Origin: Myxococcales bacterium
GTDB taxonomy: Bacteria; Myxococcota_A; Bradymonadia; Bradymonadales; GCA-2716585
DNA: 52,558 nt
Assembly (NCBI GenBank): GCA_002716585.1
Contig: PBBL01000077.1
Coordinates: 1-52,558 of the forward strand
Reading direction: 5' to 3'
Shown here: positions 32,494 to 40,826 of the stretch, one piece after another
Position numbering within the stretch: the stretch's first letter is position 1
Layout: each line of letters opens with the position of its first letter
Made by a program: the position numbers and the translations under genes
Notes under the pieces: generated by a model
What the model was told of the DNA's origin: nothing
Seen by the model: the letters and a program-made list of their open reading frames with translations, nothing else
Databases searched by the model: none

Positions 32494-33528
32494 ATGGCGA
32501 AGAAGGGCAGCGATCAGGCGAGGGAGTTTTTCAGGAGCCTCAAGCGCTCGGACAAGCCGAAGCCGATCTACATCGTTTTTGGTGAGGAGACCTTCCTGCT
32601 CGATCTGGCGATGAAGGAGCTGGTGCAGCTGGTGCTGCCGGGCGGGATCAACGACTTCAACTACGACGTCTTCTACGCCCGCGAGGTGGACGTCCACAAG
32701 GTGATCTCGGCGTGTGAGACGCTGGCGCTGTTTGGCGGGCAAAGGCTGGTGATCCTGAAGGACATCCAGTGGATGTCGGCCTCGGACCTGAAGCCGCTGA
32801 CCACCTACCTGGACAACCCGTCGCCGAGCACGACGCTGGTGTGCCACGGGGTGACGGCGACGCGCGCGCTGACCAAGACGACGGGCTTCTACCGGAAGGC
32901 GAAGAAGGTCGGCGGGGTGCAGGAGTTCAAGGCGCTGCGCGAGTGGGAGGTGGGCCGCTTCCTGCGCGGGCAGGCGAGCAAGCGTCAGCTGAACCTGACC
33001 CACGAGGCGGAGGAGGCGCTGATCGGCTCGGTGGGGACCGATCTGGCGACGCTGGACATGGCGCTGGAGAAGCTCGACCTGTACCTCGGCGCGGGGGAGG
33101 GCGTCCGCGAGGTGACGGAGGACATGCTCCAGGAGGTGGTGGCGGCGACGCGCAGCCACGAGATCTTCGAGCTGACGGAGGCGATCGCCTCACAGAATCT
33201 GGCGCGCTCGATGTCTCTGCTGGACGCGATGTTGGAGCAGGGGCAGCGCGGCGTGGGGATCAACCTGATGGTGGCGCGTCAGATGCGCCAGATCTGGCAG
33301 GTGCAGGTGGCGATGAGCAAGGGGATGGGTAAGAGCGACATCGCCCGCGCCGCGGGGATGAACCCCTACTTTGTGGATCGCTACCGGGGTTACGCGCGGC
33401 GGTTCAAGGCGTCGAAGCTGCGCAGCGCGTTGGCGCACACGTTGAAGACGGATCGGCTCCTGAAGTCGAGCCGCCTGAGCGATCGGGTGTTGCTGGAGCA
33501 GCTGGTGATCGCGGTGTGCACGGGGTGA
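32494..33528 (+). CDS. holA: DNA polymerase III subunit delta
   Basis: 344 residues. Clamp-loader delta subunit, which opens the beta sliding clamp. Start set by AAGGAGGAG (32481-32489) and a one-base gap from lptE. The sequence carries YIVFGEETFLLDLAMKELV at the N-terminus, 'LFGGQRLVILKD', a middle domain, and helices of the C-terminal collar ('IFELTEAIASQNLARSMSLLDAMLEQGQRGVGINLMVARQMRQIWQ'). All parts of the family are in order and the length is normal. Converges on rpsT with a short hairpin between. Confidence 0.94.
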   Translation: MAKKGSDQAREFFRSLKRSDKPKPIYIVFGEETFLLDLAMKELVQLVLPGGINDFNYDVFYAREVDVHKVISACETLALFGGQRLVILKDIQWMSASDLKPLTTYLDNPSPSTTLVCHGVTATRALTKTTGFYRKAKKVGGVQEFKALREWEVGRFLRGQASKRQLNLTHEAEEALIGSVGTDLATLDMALEKLDLYLGAGEGVREVTEDMLQEVVAATRSHEIFELTEAIASQNLARSMSLLDAMLEQGQRGVGINLMVARQMRQIWQVQVAMSKGMGKSDIARAAGMNPYFVDRYRGYARRFKASKLRSALAHTLKTDRLLKSSRLSDRVLLEQLVIAVCTG

Positions 33529-33532
33529 GGAT

Positions 33533-33552
33533 CGGCGCGTCGGGGCGCGCCG
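33533..33552. terminator. hairpin between holA and rpsT
   Basis: CGGCGCG (33533-33539), 6-base loop, CGCGCCG (33546-33552). Located between convergent stops, so it can serve both, although there is no U-run. Confidence 0.45.
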
Positions 33553-33573
33553 GGGAGGGGATCGGCGCTCGGG

Positions 33574-33852
33574 TCAGCCCTCGGCGGCCTTGCGGGCCTT
33601 GTTGACGGCGATCGTCAGCCGGGAGATCTTGCGTGACGCGCGCTTCTTGGGGAGGACCCCCTTGGTGCTCGCGTGGGCGATCTCGGAGATCGCGTGGCGC
33701 AGGGTCTCCTCGATGGAGGCGAACTCCTGGGACTCGATGGCGTCGTGGACGGCGCGGATGCTGTGCTTGACGCGGCTCTTGTAGTGGCGGTTACGCTGAC
33801 GGCGCTTCTCGTTCTGGCGCATGCGCTTGATCGCGGACTTGTGATTCGGCAT
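33574..33852 (-). CDS. rpsT: 30S ribosomal protein S20
   Basis: 92 residues. Begins MPNHKSAIKRMRQNEKRRQRN, the S20 signature, rich in Lys and Arg, then long helices that bind 16S rRNA. A GAGGAAG ribosome site lies four bases upstream of ATG 33852. Typical length. In many bacteria S20 represses its own translation; I cannot see a clear self-binding structure here. A promoter lies at 34003-34030, leaving a leader of about 145 bases. Confidence 0.97.
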   Translation of the reverse strand: MPNHKSAIKRMRQNEKRRQRNRHYKSRVKHSIRAVHDAIESQEFASIEETLRHAISEIAHASTKGVLPKKRASRKISRLTIAVNKARKAAEG

Positions 33853-34002
33853 GATCTTCCTCGGATTTCAACACATTCAAGCAGCCCGGGTCGCGCGAAT
33901 TCATACAGGGATTCGATCGACGGCGACGAGGGCGGTACGGGTCATCGGTTGTCTGGTGGCGACGGGGGACAGGTCGAACCCCGCGCACACAGGGCGATAG
34001 GC

Positions 34003-34030
34003 GGTATCACAGCGGGTCGGTCGTTGTCAA
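34003..34030 (-). promoter_or_regulatory. rpsT promoter with consensus -35 and extended -10
   Basis: Minus strand: TTGACA (34030-34025), 16-base spacer, GATACC (34008-34003) preceded by TGT, an extended -10. The -35 is a perfect match, as expected for a ribosomal protein gene. Confidence 0.6.
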
Positions 34031-34088
34031 GAACAGGACAAGGAAGCGGCCCATTTGATGGTCGCGAGGGGTCGCGGAGGATACAGGC

Positions 34089-34116
34089 TTGACAGCCTGG
34101 GGTCGCCGTCGATAGT
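34089..34116 (+). promoter_or_regulatory. promoter for GlgA-like gene
   Basis: TTGACA (34089-34094), 16-base spacer, GATAGT (34111-34116); with an 18-base spacer TAGTTT fits less well. It is back to back with the rpsT promoter. Confidence 0.55.
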
Positions 34117-34123
34117 TTGGCGT

Positions 34124-34365
34124 CCGCTCTCCCCACCTCGCAGTGTGAGGTTGTCTATGGCGGGGGCGTGATGCTCCTTCAAGAGGAGCGCTTGCCATCG
34201 GCACAACAAACGACCCATCCGACGTTTAAGCGGGTGGGCGGCCATGGGCTCGCCCCAGGGCACATGGCTTTGAGTCGCCGCTGCGCCACACGACATCGTG
34301 ACACGATTGTAAGGACGGCACTGACCGCGGCTCGCGGCGTAGCTTGACCCCGGGATAACAGCGAC
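34124..34365 (+). other. roughly 240-nt structured leader, no gene recognised
   Basis: Between the predicted start point and ATG 34366. It contains GCTCCT-TCAAG-AGGAGC near 34172-34188, a GGGCG...CGCCC pair near 34236-34256 and ATCGTG-A-CACGAT near 34294-34306. No known riboswitch consensus is recognised. It could be a regulatory leader or a small RNA. Confidence 0.4.
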
Positions 34366-35901
34366 ATGCACATTCTCTTCGCCACACCAGAGATATCCCC
34401 CTTCAGCCAGGAAGGTGAGCTGGCGGACTTCGCCGCTCGCCTCGCGGGCTCCGTCCGCGACTACCGACCCGGCTGGGCCGCCGAATACTACGAGGCTCAG
34501 GGGATCGACCCCGCCGAGATCAGCTCGCCGGTCAGCTCGGTGGCGCTCATCACGCCGCTCTACGACTCCATGGACGCCGACGCGCTCCACCTCGCCCGCC
34601 GCCTCACCACGCTGGCGGTGCCCCGCGGCAAGTCAGAGGAGGTCGTCGAGGTCCTGGAGGGGGTCACCGAGGAGCGCGTCCCGGTCTTCTTCCTCAAGCA
34701 TGAGCTGTTCGGCAGCGAGCCCCTCACCGAGGATCCCGAGGAGAGCACCGTGGCGGGCAACGGGCTGCGCTACGCGTTCTTCGCCCGCGCCGTCCTTGAG
34801 TTCTGCCGCTCCTTCAGCCGCACCGTGGACATCGTCCACTGCTTCGGCTGGGCCACGGCCATGGTCCCGGTCTACCTGTGCACCATGTACGATCAGGACC
34901 CTGAGCTGCTCGACGTGCTCACCATCCTCCACCTGCGCGACCTGGAGGCTCAAGGCAGCCTCGCCAAGTCCAACCTGCGCAAGATGGGCTTCACCAAGAG
35001 CGTCCTCCCCCCCGAGGACATCCTCCTCGACGGCCGCGCCAACTTCCTGCGCAGCGGGATCCTGTTCGCCGACCTGCTCCTCGCCGACAGCGAGGCCTTC
35101 GCGGCCCAGATCCAGCTGGAGGAGTTCGGGCGCGGGCTCGACGGCGACCTCCAGGAGCGCAGCAAGGACCTGCGCGGCGTCACCCCCGGGCTCGACTACG
35201 ACCAGTGGAACCCCGGCACCGACAGCCACCTCTCCGTCCAGTTCACCCGCGAGCGCCCCAACGGCAAGCGCCGCAACAAGGCCGACCTGCAACACATCTT
35301 CGGGCTCCCGATTCGCCCCCTCGTCCCGCTGGTCGGCCTCCTCGGGCCGCTCACCGAGGCGCGCGGCGTCGCGCTGGTCGCCCAGGCCGTTGAGGAGCTC
35401 CTCGACGACGGCCTCGCCCTCCAGCTCATCGCCATGGGCGATGGCGACGACGCCGGGTTCGCCCCCCTCCTCGCCCTCGCCGAGAAGCACCCCCGGGCGA
35501 TCGGCCTCCACTTCGAGCACGACGACGCCCTCATGCATCGCGTCATCGCTGGCTCCGACATCCTCGCCGACCCCAGCCCGGTCAACCCCCACGGCCGACA
35601 CGCGGCCATGGCCATGCGCTACGGCAGCATCCCGGTCGTCTACCGCACCGGCGGCAACATCGATCTGCTCGCCGACATCGACGAGGTGTCCAGCCCCTTC
35701 CCGAACGATCGCGGCGTCGGGCTCCTGTTCGCCGAGTGGAACCACGACGACATCGCGGCCGCCCTCGACCGCCTCATCGAGCTATACAACATCAAGCGCC
35801 AGTGGCGCCCCATGGTCGACCACTGCATGTCCATCGACTCCTCCGAGGCGGCCATGGCCCACAACTACATCCTCATGTACCAGAAGATGCTCAGCGTCTG
35901 A
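34366..35901 (+). CDS. glycogen/starch synthase-like (GT5) protein with altered catalytic motifs
   Basis: 511 residues with the two-domain GT-B layout. It starts MHILFATPEISPFSQEGELADF, where true GlgA enzymes have K-x-G-G-L; the ADP-glucose-binding Lys is Gln here. The C-terminal motif reads ADPSPVNPHGRHAAMAMRYGSIPVVYRTGG, where GlgA has PSRFEPCGLTQLYALRYG-x-P-V-V-R-x-T-G-G; the Glu of the FEPCG motif is Asn (VNPHG). The fold clearly is GlgA-like (VHCFGWATAM, GVTPGLDYDQWNP are kept). The ordinary reaction, chain growth from ADP-glucose, is therefore doubtful; it may use another donor or act as a non-catalytic partner. No Shine-Dalgarno site is visible. Confidence 0.82.
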   Translation: MHILFATPEISPFSQEGELADFAARLAGSVRDYRPGWAAEYYEAQGIDPAEISSPVSSVALITPLYDSMDADALHLARRLTTLAVPRGKSEEVVEVLEGVTEERVPVFFLKHELFGSEPLTEDPEESTVAGNGLRYAFFARAVLEFCRSFSRTVDIVHCFGWATAMVPVYLCTMYDQDPELLDVLTILHLRDLEAQGSLAKSNLRKMGFTKSVLPPEDILLDGRANFLRSGILFADLLLADSEAFAAQIQLEEFGRGLDGDLQERSKDLRGVTPGLDYDQWNPGTDSHLSVQFTRERPNGKRRNKADLQHIFGLPIRPLVPLVGLLGPLTEARGVALVAQAVEELLDDGLALQLIAMGDGDDAGFAPLLALAEKHPRAIGLHFEHDDALMHRVIAGSDILADPSPVNPHGRHAAMAMRYGSIPVVYRTGGNIDLLADIDEVSSPFPNDRGVGLLFAEWNHDDIAAALDRLIELYNIKRQWRPMVDHCMSIDSSEAAMAHNYILMYQKMLSV

Positions 35902-35955
35902 GCCCCCCGTCTCTCCTCATCCTCACAACGGCTGTGCTCCTCTCGCGCGGTGCGC

Positions 35956-35961
35956 TATGAT
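35956..35961 (+). promoter_or_regulatory. isolated -10 hexamer
   Basis: TATGAT, 33 bases before the next start, with no good -35. Weak evidence of a promoter. Confidence 0.25.
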
Positions 35962-35993
35962 GTCTCTCGTCACGGCGACCCCGGGTTGGAGGC

Positions 35994-36683
35994 ATGGACC
36001 CTACCTTCTTCACCATCATCTGTGGCGCCGCGATCGTGCTCGCGGTCGCCGCTGAGCGCGCGCGGCAGCTCACCGCCTGCCGCCCGGAGCCCAACCCCTC
36101 GCTCGATGACGGGGTGGCCTCGGACGCCCAGTGGCGCGAGCTGGCGCAGCGCTACGGGTTGACCCTCATCACCGGCGCCGAGTTCTCCAACCGCCACCCC
36201 GACGATCGCAAGCTGATCGGTCAGCTGCACGGCTTCCCGATGGAGCTCGCCGTCGAGCAGGACACAAACCGGGCGCTGCGGTGCTGGGGGCGGATCCGCT
36301 TTCGCCCGGCGCTCGGGCTCGCGCTGGACATCGATCAGGTGAGGCGCTTCTTTGAGGACGCCGCCGTGCGGGTCGGGGACGCGCGCTTTGATCGGACGTT
36401 CGTGGTCCGCGCTCGCGTGACCGCGGTGTGCTTCCTGACCAGCGCCGTCCGCGTCGGGCTGCTCCGCGTCAGCGACAGCGCCCACCGCGTCGCGTTGACC
36501 GACGACGGCCTCTGGTGGAGTCGCCGCCGCGCCGACCCCTGGGGCGATGGGATCCGCCTCGTTCAGGTGGAGTCCGATCTGAAGCAGATGGATGAGCTGG
36601 CGCGCGCGTTCCGCGACGCCGTCCAACGTGTTGAACATCAGGTCGCCGCCGACGCGGACGACCCGCTCAGGTGCCTCCCATGA
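35994..36683 (+). CDS. hypothetical protein with one N-terminal membrane helix
   Basis: 229 residues. The start is ATG 35994 with GGAGG only one base away, closer than normal. The first 20 residues, TFFTIICGAAIVLAVAAERA, form a membrane anchor. The rest is a soluble domain of mixed alpha/beta character with 'LTLITGAEFSNRHPDDRKLIGQLHGFPMELAVEQD', reminiscent of DUF3137-like domains, but I cannot name it with confidence. The stop overlaps the start of the CAP lipoprotein gene (ATGA), so the two are translationally coupled. Confidence 0.75.
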   Translation: MDPTFFTIICGAAIVLAVAAERARQLTACRPEPNPSLDDGVASDAQWRELAQRYGLTLITGAEFSNRHPDDRKLIGQLHGFPMELAVEQDTNRALRCWGRIRFRPALGLALDIDQVRRFFEDAAVRVGDARFDRTFVVRARVTAVCFLTSAVRVGLLRVSDSAHRVALTDDGLWWSRRRADPWGDGIRLVQVESDLKQMDELARAFRDAVQRVEHQVAADADDPLRCLP

Positions 36684-38008
36684 CGATACACCCCTGCCAC
36701 GCGCTCATGCTCTGCCTCCTCGTCGCCCTGTCCGGGCTCGCCGCGTGTGCTCAAGATGACACGACCGGCTCGGGTGGGGTGCTCACCCCGGAGGGGGACG
36801 CGGGCTCAGGCGGGCTGCTCACGCCCAACCCGGACGCCGCCGCTGAGGAGGTCGGCGTCGACGCGGCCGCCGCCGACACCGCGGCGCCCACGGAGGCCGA
36901 CGTCGTGGGGTGCGGCGAGTGCCCGGTGAACGCGTCGTGCCTCACCGATCGGTGCGTGTGCGACCCGGGCTACGTGGAGGTCGATGGGGGGTGCGCCCCG
37001 GACGACCCCTGCGTCGGGCTGGTGTGCGGCGAGCGCGAGGTGTGCGACGCGGGGGCCTGCGTCTGTGAGACCGGGTTTGAGCGGGTGGAGGAGATCTGCG
37101 TGCCTGAGGACCCGTGCAACGGGGTGACGTGCGGCTCCGGCGAGGTGTGTGAGATCGGCGCATGCGTGTGTGACCTGGGGTATGAGCGGGTGAACGGGGC
37201 GTGTCGCCCCTCGGAGCTGGCGTCGCGCTCGGCCGAGGAGGTCTGCGCCCGCTGGACGCGGGACTACCCCGAGCAGGCGACGGTGATCTGGGAGGCGGGC
37301 CAGGGGGAGTGCGGCGCAGGGACCATCGACGAGGTCGCGCACGAGGACGCCATGCGTCGCCTCAACCTGTACCGATGGTTGGTGGGGCTGGGGCCTGCCA
37401 ACGTGAGCTGGGACAACCAGGCGAAGGCGCAGGAGGCGGCGCTGATCATGGACGTCAACAACGCGCTCAGCCACAGCGTCCCCACCAACTGGAGGTGCTA
37501 CTCCGAGGATGGCGCGCTCGCCGCGAGCCGCAGCAACCTCGCGCTCGGCTATCGGACCCCCGCGAGCACCGTAGACGGCTACATGCGCGACAGCAACACG
37601 CCGAGCCTCGGCCACCGGCGGTGGTGCATCTTCCCCAGGCTGGCCGACACCGGCTTCGGGCACGTCGGCCGCGGCGGCGCGATGTGGTCGCTGAGCCGCA
37701 ACAACGCCTCGGAGCCGGACTTCGTCGCCTACCCGGCGCCTGGACCTTTCCCCACCGACGCGATCCTGGGGGTGTGGTCGTTCTCCACGTCGCGCACGCT
37801 GAGCCGCGACACGACCGCCGTGGTGACCGAGGTCTCCTCGGGGCGGGAGATCCCGGTGGAGGTGTCGCGGCTTCAAGAGAACTTCGGGCTCTCCACCGTC
37901 AGCATCACCCTTCAAGGCGACGTCAGCGCAGGGGAGGGCTACACGGTCCGCGTCGAAGACGGCGCCCGCTCCTGGGAGTACCGCACGGAGCTGGTGGCGT
38001 GCGATTGA
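36680..38008 (+). CDS. CAP/SCP-domain lipoprotein with EGF-like repeats
   Basis: 442 residues from ATG 36680; GTG 36671 is also in frame but would lengthen the signal only. Lipobox LAAC at Cys23. A Gly/Asp-rich linker is followed by three EGF-like modules (residues about 75-175), e.g. CGEREVCDAGACVCETGFERV and CGSGEVCEIGACVCDLGYERV. Residues about 225-360 are a CAP domain: RRLNLYRWLVGLGPANVSWD, EAALIMDVNNALSHSVPTNW and a late GHRRWCIFPRLADTGFGHV, with HxxE-like residues of SCP/PR-1 proteins. The rest is a small beta domain. CAP proteins bind lipids or act as secreted effectors in eukaryotes; the bacterial role is unclear. Confidence 0.87.
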   Translation: MTIHPCHALMLCLLVALSGLAACAQDDTTGSGGVLTPEGDAGSGGLLTPNPDAAAEEVGVDAAAADTAAPTEADVVGCGECPVNASCLTDRCVCDPGYVEVDGGCAPDDPCVGLVCGEREVCDAGACVCETGFERVEEICVPEDPCNGVTCGSGEVCEIGACVCDLGYERVNGACRPSELASRSAEEVCARWTRDYPEQATVIWEAGQGECGAGTIDEVAHEDAMRRLNLYRWLVGLGPANVSWDNQAKAQEAALIMDVNNALSHSVPTNWRCYSEDGALAASRSNLALGYRTPASTVDGYMRDSNTPSLGHRRWCIFPRLADTGFGHVGRGGAMWSLSRNNASEPDFVAYPAPGPFPTDAILGVWSFSTSRTLSRDTTAVVTEVSSGREIPVEVSRLQENFGLSTVSITLQGDVSAGEGYTVRVEDGARSWEYRTELVACD

Positions 38009-38105
38009 GCCCGTCGTAGGCTGGGTGTGATCGCTCTGCTTCAGCGCGTCGGCGATCAACCTCCAGCCTCTCCGCGCATAGGGATGAGACACGAGGAGGC
38101 ACGCC

Positions 38106-38822
38106 GTGACGGAACTTGACTCCAGGACGCCAGATCGCCCCGCCTGGGTGTGCGCGGCGGTGACGCTCCTGACGTTCGTCGTCGCCGCGTCGCTCCTCAC
38201 GCGGCTCACCGACTCGCCGATGCCGCCCGTGCCGACCGCGGAGCGCTCAGGGCGAGCCGCGATCGCGCTCCGCGATCACGTCGTCCCGTTCCAGATGTGG
38301 GGCTCGATGATCTTCACCCGCCCGCTGCTGGAGCGGAGCTATGAGTCGGCCTATTACCTGGCCCAGCACAGCCGGGGGGATCGGATCGAGGCGCGCCTGA
38401 CCCAGACCCTGGAGGTCGCGCTGCGCGAGCATGAGCAGGTGGATCTGTTCATCATCTCCCACTCCAACCGCTTCCTGTACCACGTGTCGCGGCTCGACCC
38501 GGAGCTGCGTCAGCGCCTGCGCCTGGTCTACAACACGGGCTGCTACGATCTTGATCAGGCGAGGCGGTGGATCGCGCTGGGCGCCGACACCTACGTGGGC
38601 CACCCCGGGCTGAGCGCGTCGCCCGTGTTCTACTTCTTCTTCCTGCGCCGCTGGGTGCGGGCGATGGGCGCTCAGGAGGCGATGGTCGCGTCCAACGCGG
38701 AGATGAAGCGGATCCTGTACATGGCCCTCCCGAAGACGAGCGGGCGCCTCCACCCCGACGTAGTCTGGCGCGACTCGGAGGCGAAGCTCTCTGGCGATCA
38801 GGAGGTGTCCCTTGTCCGATGA
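38106..38822 (+). CDS. membrane-anchored protein with a possible clan CD (caspase-like) His/Cys pattern
   Basis: 238 residues from GTG 38106, with GAGGAGG six bases upstream. One N-terminal helix (VCAAVTLLTFVVAASLLTRL) anchors a soluble domain. That domain has strand-His 'VDLFIISHSNRF', 27 residues later strand-Gly-Cys 'LVYNTGCYDLDQA', then 'GADTYVGHPGLSASPVFYFFFL'. Clan CD peptidases and CHAT proteases use a His after one strand and a Cys after the next, but the spacing here is shorter than usual. The family is not one I recognise, so the peptidase reading is speculative. The next gene overlaps it. Confidence 0.6.
   Translation: MTELDSRTPDRPAWVCAAVTLLTFVVAASLLTRLTDSPMPPVPTAERSGRAAIALRDHVVPFQMWGSMIFTRPLLERSYESAYYLAQHSRGDRIEARLTQTLEVALREHEQVDLFIISHSNRFLYHVSRLDPELRQRLRLVYNTGCYDLDQARRWIALGADTYVGHPGLSASPVFYFFFLRRWVRAMGAQEAMVASNAEMKRILYMALPKTSGRLHPDVVWRDSEAKLSGDQEVSLVR
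38800..38805 (+). promoter_or_regulatory. AGGAGG ribosome site that fixes a TTG start
   Basis: AGGAGG lies six bases before TTG 38812, inside the upstream gene. Without it the small overlapping gene would have no recognisable start. Confidence 0.6.
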
Positions 38823-39159
38823 ACGCGCAGCGCGTGAGCCTCGCGGCGGCGGGTGGCTCCTCCTCGGGGCTGCGCTGGTGCACGTCGCGGTCATGGTGGG
38901 GTGTTGGGCGCTCTACACCTGGATCTACACGTCGCCCGCGCCGCCCGTGACCGAGCCCACCACCTGGCACATGACCGAGGTCGTCTTGTGCCTCGGGGCG
39001 GGGCTCGGGGGGGCGCTCACCGCGGCCGGGGTGTGGCGCGTGACGGCGCGCGCGTCGGGGTGGCGCGCGGCGGCGCTGATCGGCCTGGTGGGGCTGCCCT
39101 GCGCGCTCCTGGCCTGCACCTGGCTCTACGCGGTGGCGATCTTCCGGGGGTGGCTGTAG
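38812..39159 (+). CDS. small three-helix membrane protein, TTG start
   Basis: 115 residues beginning at TTG 38812, overlapping the previous gene by 11 bases. Three hydrophobic segments: WLLLGAALVHVAVMVGCWAL, VVLCLGAGLGGALTAAGVW and AALIGLVGLPCALLACTWLYAVAIF. No known motif. It is translationally coupled to the possible clan CD protein and is probably its membrane partner; function unknown. Confidence 0.7.
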   Translation: MSDERAAREPRGGGWLLLGAALVHVAVMVGCWALYTWIYTSPAPPVTEPTTWHMTEVVLCLGAGLGGALTAAGVWRVTARASGWRAAALIGLVGLPCALLACTWLYAVAIFRGWL

Positions 39160-39166
39160 GCGCGGC

Positions 39167-39571
39167 TCAGCCGGGGGTGTTGCGCAGAAAGTCGGCGACC
39201 TGGGCGAAGCGCTGATCCATGTAGCGCCGCGCGGGGCCATCGACGCCGCGGTCGTCCATGGCCCGCGTCATCGAGCGCAGCCAGGCGTCGCGCATGGCGG
39301 CGTCGATGGCGACGTGCCGATGCCGCATCCTCAGGCGCGGGTGCCCGTGGAGGGTCATGTAATCGTCCGGGCCACCCAACCAGTAGACGAGGAACAGCCC
39401 GAAGCGGGCGCGGACCTCCGGGTGGATCCGACCCTCCTCGGTGAGGCGGTGGGTCGCGGTGAGCGCGGGCTCGTGGCGCTCCATCATGTCGTAGAAGCGC
39501 TCCGACAGGGCGAGGACGGCGTCGCGCCCTCCGAGGAGGTCGTAGGGGGTCTGCTCAAGATCGAGGGTCAT
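39167..39571 (-). CDS. truncated haemoglobin (group II-like globin)
   Basis: 134 residues from ATG 39571; the frame is open 39 bases further to another ATG at 39610. Globin features: TPYDLLGGRDAVLALSERFYDMM (helices A/B, with B10 Tyr), RFGLFLVYWLGGPDDYM (E helix with the usual YLGGPxxY of this group), and RHRHVAIDAAMRDAWLRSM (F/G region with the proximal His and Trp G8). It binds haem, oxygen or NO in the cytosol and may protect against nitrosative stress. No neighbouring regulator is clear. Neither start has a good ribosome site. Confidence 0.9.
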   Translation of the reverse strand: MTLDLEQTPYDLLGGRDAVLALSERFYDMMERHEPALTATHRLTEEGRIHPEVRARFGLFLVYWLGGPDDYMTLHGHPRLRMRHRHVAIDAAMRDAWLRSMTRAMDDRGVDGPARRYMDQRFAQVADFLRNTPG

Positions 39572-39735
39572 GTGCGTATCGCGGCGAGCGTGGTATGAAC
39601 ACGGGTTCATCGAAGTGGATCCGGGGCGGGCTGGCGATCCCGCCTCGGGTGAGGTGATGATACCATGTCTGGAGCGCGCGCCCCACCCGATCTGGGTGAC
39701 GGGCTCGGGAACGCAAGGATCAACAGGAGACGTGT

Positions 39736-40761
39736 ATGAAACCCCTGGATCACGCGCTGGTCACCGACGGTCGGTTCCACATCGGCCGATACGCGCGGCC
39801 CTTCGCGCGCCTCAACCTCCTCGACGCCGACCCGGGGAGCCGCCTGGGATCCCGGCTGCGCGGCTTGCGGCTCAAGGAGTGGCAGGCCTTTCAGTTCACC
39901 GACGGTCGGTTCTTCGGCATCGTGGCGCTCTTTGACGCCAAGCTCGTGGCGTTGGTGCAGGCCAAGATCTACGACAGCCAGACCGGGCAGAAGCACATGT
40001 TCGAGAAGAAGGTGCTGACCACGGCGTTCTCAGCGCCCGATCAGATCCTCGACGCGACGATGGCCTGGCGAGGGCGCGAGGGCCACGTGACGTTTAGGAC
40101 GTGTATGCGCGACGACGCGGCGTCGGTCGCCTTCGAGCTGCCCGCGGAGGGCAGCGGGGTGCGCCTGCGCGCGTCGTTCGACGTCGACTACCGAGGGGTC
40201 GAGCCGGTGGTGGTGTGCCTGCCCTTCGACGACAGGCGGGCGATGTACTCCCAGAAGGGGGTGGCGCCGATCAGGGGCGAGCTGGCGGTGGGGGACGAGG
40301 TGGTGTCGTTGACGCCCGAGCGCGCGTTCGCGCTCCTCGATGACCACCGCGGCTACTACCCGCGGGTGATGCGGTGGGACTGGCTGACGACAGGGGGGCA
40401 CCTGGACGACGGCACGCTGTGGGGGTTGAACCTGACGCGGAACCAGTGCCTCCACCCCGAGGAGCACAACGAGAACGTGCTCTGGGTCGGGGGCCGGGGC
40501 CACGCGCTCGGGCCGGTGACGTTCGAGCGGACGGGCTTTGAGCGAGGAGACACGTGGACCGTGCGCGATGAGGCGGGGGAGGTGGACGTGCGCTTCGAGG
40601 TGGAGGCCCCTGGGCGCGTGGATCTGAACCTGGGGTTGTTTGAGTCGCGCTACCGCGGCCCGTTCGGTCGGGTGACGGGCCGCGTGGCCCCCGCGGGCGT
40701 GGCGCCGCTGTCGATCGAGGGCGCGCTCGCCATGGGAGAGCGGTTCTGGTTGAAGGCGTAG
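39736..40761 (+). CDS. DUF2804 family protein
   Basis: 341 residues, start ATG 39736 with AGGAG eight bases upstream. The ordered blocks of this family are present: 'RLKEWQAFQFTDGRFFGIVALFDAK', 'DYRGVEPVVVCLPFDDRRAMYSQKGVAPIRG', and 'DDHRGYYPRVMRWDWLTTGG...WGLNLTRNQ'. The repeated beta-rich structure suggests a lipocalin-like or double beta-barrel fold, and related proteins are suspected to be carotenoid or lipid enzymes, but no reaction is proven. No signal peptide. It stands alone between opposite-strand globin and the sugar dehydrogenase. Confidence 0.9.
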   Translation: MKPLDHALVTDGRFHIGRYARPFARLNLLDADPGSRLGSRLRGLRLKEWQAFQFTDGRFFGIVALFDAKLVALVQAKIYDSQTGQKHMFEKKVLTTAFSAPDQILDATMAWRGREGHVTFRTCMRDDAASVAFELPAEGSGVRLRASFDVDYRGVEPVVVCLPFDDRRAMYSQKGVAPIRGELAVGDEVVSLTPERAFALLDDHRGYYPRVMRWDWLTTGGHLDDGTLWGLNLTRNQCLHPEEHNENVLWVGGRGHALGPVTFERTGFERGDTWTVRDEAGEVDVRFEVEAPGRVDLNLGLFESRYRGPFGRVTGRVAPAGVAPLSIEGALAMGERFWLKA

Positions 40762-40765
40762 AGGT

Positions 40766-40795
40766 TTGAGGCGATCGCCCGGTGGGTCGCATATC
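40766..40795 (+). promoter_or_regulatory. weak promoter-like pair
   Basis: TTGAGG (40766-40771), 18-base spacer, CATATC (40790-40795). It reads toward the sugar dehydrogenase gene. The -10 is poor. Confidence 0.3.
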
Positions 40796-40826
40796 CTGAG
40801 TCGGGTTCACATCATGGAGGTCGCGC

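Noticed and set aside
33960..34000. tRNA-like GGTCGAACCCC fragment
   Set aside because: No acceptor or anticodon stem can be drawn around it on either strand, and it lies in the rpsT leader.
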